From DASXTW01 sp046726275 (GTDB lineage Bacteria; Actinomycetota; UBA4738), in assembly GCA_046726275.1 (NCBI GenBank), contig JBKPAF010000042.1, forward strand, positions 1 to 47,112: DNA of 47,112 nucleotides, written 5' to 3'. The notes beneath the pieces were generated by a model. The model had not been told where the DNA came from, ran no database searches, and saw only the letters and a program-made list of their open reading frames with translations. Positions 45,282 to 47,112 of this stretch are shown one piece after another (positions within the stretch are counted from its first letter, which is position 1; every line of letters starts with the position of its first letter). The translations under genes and the position numbers were made by a program.

Positions 45282-46661
45282 ATGGCCGAACACATCCAGT
45301 TCAACCTGACGTCCGACGATCTCCCCACTGCCTGGTACAACATCCTTCCGGACCTCGCAGCATCGGGCATCCCTCCTCTGCCGCCCCTGCACCCGGGCAC
45401 TCGCGAGCCGGTCACCCCGGACCTCCTGGCGCCGCTGTTCCCGATGGCGCTGATCCAACAGGAGGTGTCGACGGACAGCTCGATCGACATCCCCGGAGGC
45501 GTGCTGGACGTGTACCGGTTGTGGAGGCCGACCCCTCTATACCGGGCTCGCCGCCTGGAACGCGCGCTGCAGACTCCGGCCCACATCTACTTCAAGTACG
45601 AAGGAACGTCTCCGGCCGGTTCTCACAAGCCGAACACCGCTGTGGCGCAGGCGTATTACAACAAGGAGGCCGGGGTCAAGCGGATCAGCACCGAGACCGG
45701 CGCCGGGCAGTGGGGGTCCGCGCTGGCGATGGCCTGCGCGTTCTTCGGGCTGGAATGCCTCGTGTTCATGGTAAAGGCGTCCTACGACCAGAAGCCCTAC
45801 AGGCGGATCTTCATGGAGACCTTCGGGGCGGAAGTCCGTTCCTCCCCCACCTCCACCACGGAGACCGGCAAGAAGATCCTGGAAGGGGATCCCGAGTCAC
45901 CGGGCTCACTCGGCATCGCCATCAGCGAGGCGATGGAGGTGGCCGCCCAGGACGAGACCACGAACTACTCCTTGGGAAGCGTGCTGAACCACGTCCTGCT
46001 CCACCAGACGGTCGTCGGTCTGGAGGCCAAGAAACAGATGGAGATGGCCGGCGAACATCCGGACGTCGTGATCGGCTGCGTGGGCGGCGGTTCCAACTAC
46101 GCGGGACTGGCCTATCCCTTCATGCGGGATCGGCTCCAGGGCAAGGCCCAGACCCGGTTCGTGGCGGCCGAGCCTGCGGCGTGCCCGACGCTAACCAAGG
46201 GAAGGTTCGCCTACGACTTCGGAGACACCGGGCAGATGACGCCGCTCCTGCCCATGTACACCATCGGGCACACCTTCGTCCCCGCTCCGGTCCACGCCGG
46301 CGGGCTGCGCTACCACGGAGACGCCCCGTCCTTGAGTCTGCTGGTGCGGTCGGGCCACATGGAAGCCAAGGCCTACACGCAGAATCCAATCTTCGAGGCA
46401 GCGATCGAGTTCGCCAAGGCCCAGGGGATCGTCCCCGGTCCGGAGCCGGCCCACGCTATCCGTTCCGTGATCGACGAGGCCGTCGAGGCCAGGGATGCCG
46501 GGGAGGAAAGGGTGATCCTGTTCAACCTGTCCGGCCACGGCCACTTCGACATGCAGGCATACGACGATTACCTGGCGGGACGTCTGCCGGAGGTCGAGTT
46601 CCGGCAAGAGGACGTGGACGCGGCGATGACCCACGTCCCGCAGGTCCCCATCCCCGGATAG
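45282..46661 (+). CDS. TrpB2-type tryptophan synthase beta-like protein
   Basis: A 459-residue PLP enzyme of the TrpB2 group, which makes L-tryptophan from indole and serine without the usual TrpA partner. The PLP lysine is K116 in GSHKPNTAVAQA. The phosphate loop is in GCVGGGSNYAG. The TrpB2 features are the long N-terminal part (FNLTSDDLPTAWYNILPDL) and the HTFVPAPVHAGGLRYHG region. No trpA, trpC or other trp genes are adjacent. AAGGAGG sits 6 nt upstream of the ATG. The stop codon shares a base with the next gene's GTG. Confidence 0.95.
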   Translation: MAEHIQFNLTSDDLPTAWYNILPDLAASGIPPLPPLHPGTREPVTPDLLAPLFPMALIQQEVSTDSSIDIPGGVLDVYRLWRPTPLYRARRLERALQTPAHIYFKYEGTSPAGSHKPNTAVAQAYYNKEAGVKRISTETGAGQWGSALAMACAFFGLECLVFMVKASYDQKPYRRIFMETFGAEVRSSPTSTTETGKKILEGDPESPGSLGIAISEAMEVAAQDETTNYSLGSVLNHVLLHQTVVGLEAKKQMEMAGEHPDVVIGCVGGGSNYAGLAYPFMRDRLQGKAQTRFVAAEPAACPTLTKGRFAYDFGDTGQMTPLLPMYTIGHTFVPAPVHAGGLRYHGDAPSLSLLVRSGHMEAKAYTQNPIFEAAIEFAKAQGIVPGPEPAHAIRSVIDEAVEARDAGEERVILFNLSGHGHFDMQAYDDYLAGRLPEVEFRQEDVDAAMTHVPQVPIPG

Positions 46662-47112
46662 TGTCCGAGGAGTACGGCCCTTCTACGTACGGCGACCGGA
46701 TCGCCGATGTGTATGACGACTGGTTCGGTTTGCCCACCGACACTGAACAGGCGGTGGAGTTCCTGGCCGGGGTGGCCGGCACCGGGCCGGCGCTGGAGCT
46801 GGGGATCGGAACCGGGCGGATCGCCCTGCCTCTGGCGGCTCGGGGGATCGAGGTCCGCGGGGTCGATGCGTCCGAAGCCATGGTCGCGCAGCTTCGGGAG
46901 AAACCGGGCGGCGAGAGCCTGGAGGTCGCGATGGGCGACTTCGCGGACGTCGGCGAGCTGGTCGAGGGGGGATTCTCGCTCGTCTACGTCGTCTTCAACA
47001 CGTTCTTCGGTCTGCTCACCCAGGACGACCAGGTTCGGTGCTTCCAGGGCGTAGCGCGGCACCTCACCGCCGGCGGCGTGTTCGTGATGCAGGCCTTCGT
47101 GCCGGACGTGAC
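46661..47112 (+). CDS. Class I SAM-dependent methyltransferase, partial
   Basis: Open to the end of the window, with at least 150 residues. GTG 46661 shares its G with the TrpB2 stop (TAGTG). The SAM-binding motif I is LELGIGTGRIALPLAARG, and the acidic end of beta-2 is GVDASEAMV. Motif IV region is FSLVYVVFNTFFGLL, and HLTAGGVFVMQAF follows. The opening YGDRIADVYDDWFG is typical of small-molecule methyltransferases. The acceptor is unknown. Overlap with TrpB2 suggests co-expression. Confidence 0.88.
   Translation, partial: MSEEYGPSTYGDRIADVYDDWFGLPTDTEQAVEFLAGVAGTGPALELGIGTGRIALPLAARGIEVRGVDASEAMVAQLREKPGGESLEVAMGDFADVGELVEGGFSLVYVVFNTFFGLLTQDDQVRCFQGVARHLTAGGVFVMQAFVPDV

Noticed and set aside
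46707..47054. Reading frame of 115 codons after TrpB2
   Set aside because: It is out of frame with the methyltransferase, which starts at GTG 46661 and has clear SAM motifs in its own frame.

Overview
The window is a GC-rich bacterial chromosome segment, densely packed with genes. GTG starts are common and many genes overlap by 4 nt. The gene content (complete GlgE alpha-glucan pathway, TrpB2-type tryptophan synthase, DUF4032 protein, LigC-like ligase, primary sigma factor) and several apparently leaderless promoters point to an actinobacterial lineage, perhaps deep-branching or uncultivated. That placement is an inference. No tRNA, rRNA, CRISPR array, transposase or prophage gene was seen. 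No gene-free stretch exceeds about 300 bases.

Layout. 1-2187: end of an Fpg/Nei glycosylase, a small membrane protein, a histone-H1-like protein made of 11-residue repeats, and a CDP-alcohol phosphatidyltransferase, closed by a UUCG-loop terminator. 2354-9039: a five-gene lipid-like operon encoding a fatty-acyl reductase/HAD fusion, a zinc alcohol dehydrogenase, a LarA-like (lactate racemase family) protein, a PlsC-type acyltransferase and a TetR regulator. 9125-12018: a secreted protein and a DUF4032 kinase-like protein on the minus strand. 12107-23680: glgE, treS-mak fusion, malQ, glgB, glgX. 23616-27107 (minus): greA, larB, larC, larE. 27218-32678: di-iron ferritin-like protein, VOC protein, GNAT, secreted subtilase, aminotransferase. 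32689-37367: primary sigma factor, PAQR/hemolysin III, 2-hydroxyacid dehydrogenase, membrane protein, class I amidotransferase. 37384-41231: MoaA with a small partner, a MoaB-XdhC fusion, a HAD-IB phosphatase. 41256-47112: membrane-anchored unknown, small basic protein, ATP-dependent DNA ligase, Asp-box lipoprotein, TrpB2, and a partial methyltransferase.

How they fit together. TreS converts trehalose to maltose, its fused kinase makes maltose-1-phosphate, GlgE polymerises it, GlgB branches the chain, and GlgX and MalQ trim and recycle it. LarB, LarC and LarE together make the nickel-pincer nucleotide (NPN) cofactor. The only LarA-like protein in the window lies about 16 kb away inside the lipid-type operon. 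It keeps the lysine that tethers NPN in LarA and one catalytic histidine at the exact LarA spacing, but lacks other active-site residues. A possible NPN enzyme working with a fatty-acyl reductase, an alcohol dehydrogenase and an acyltransferase is the best candidate here for an undescribed system.
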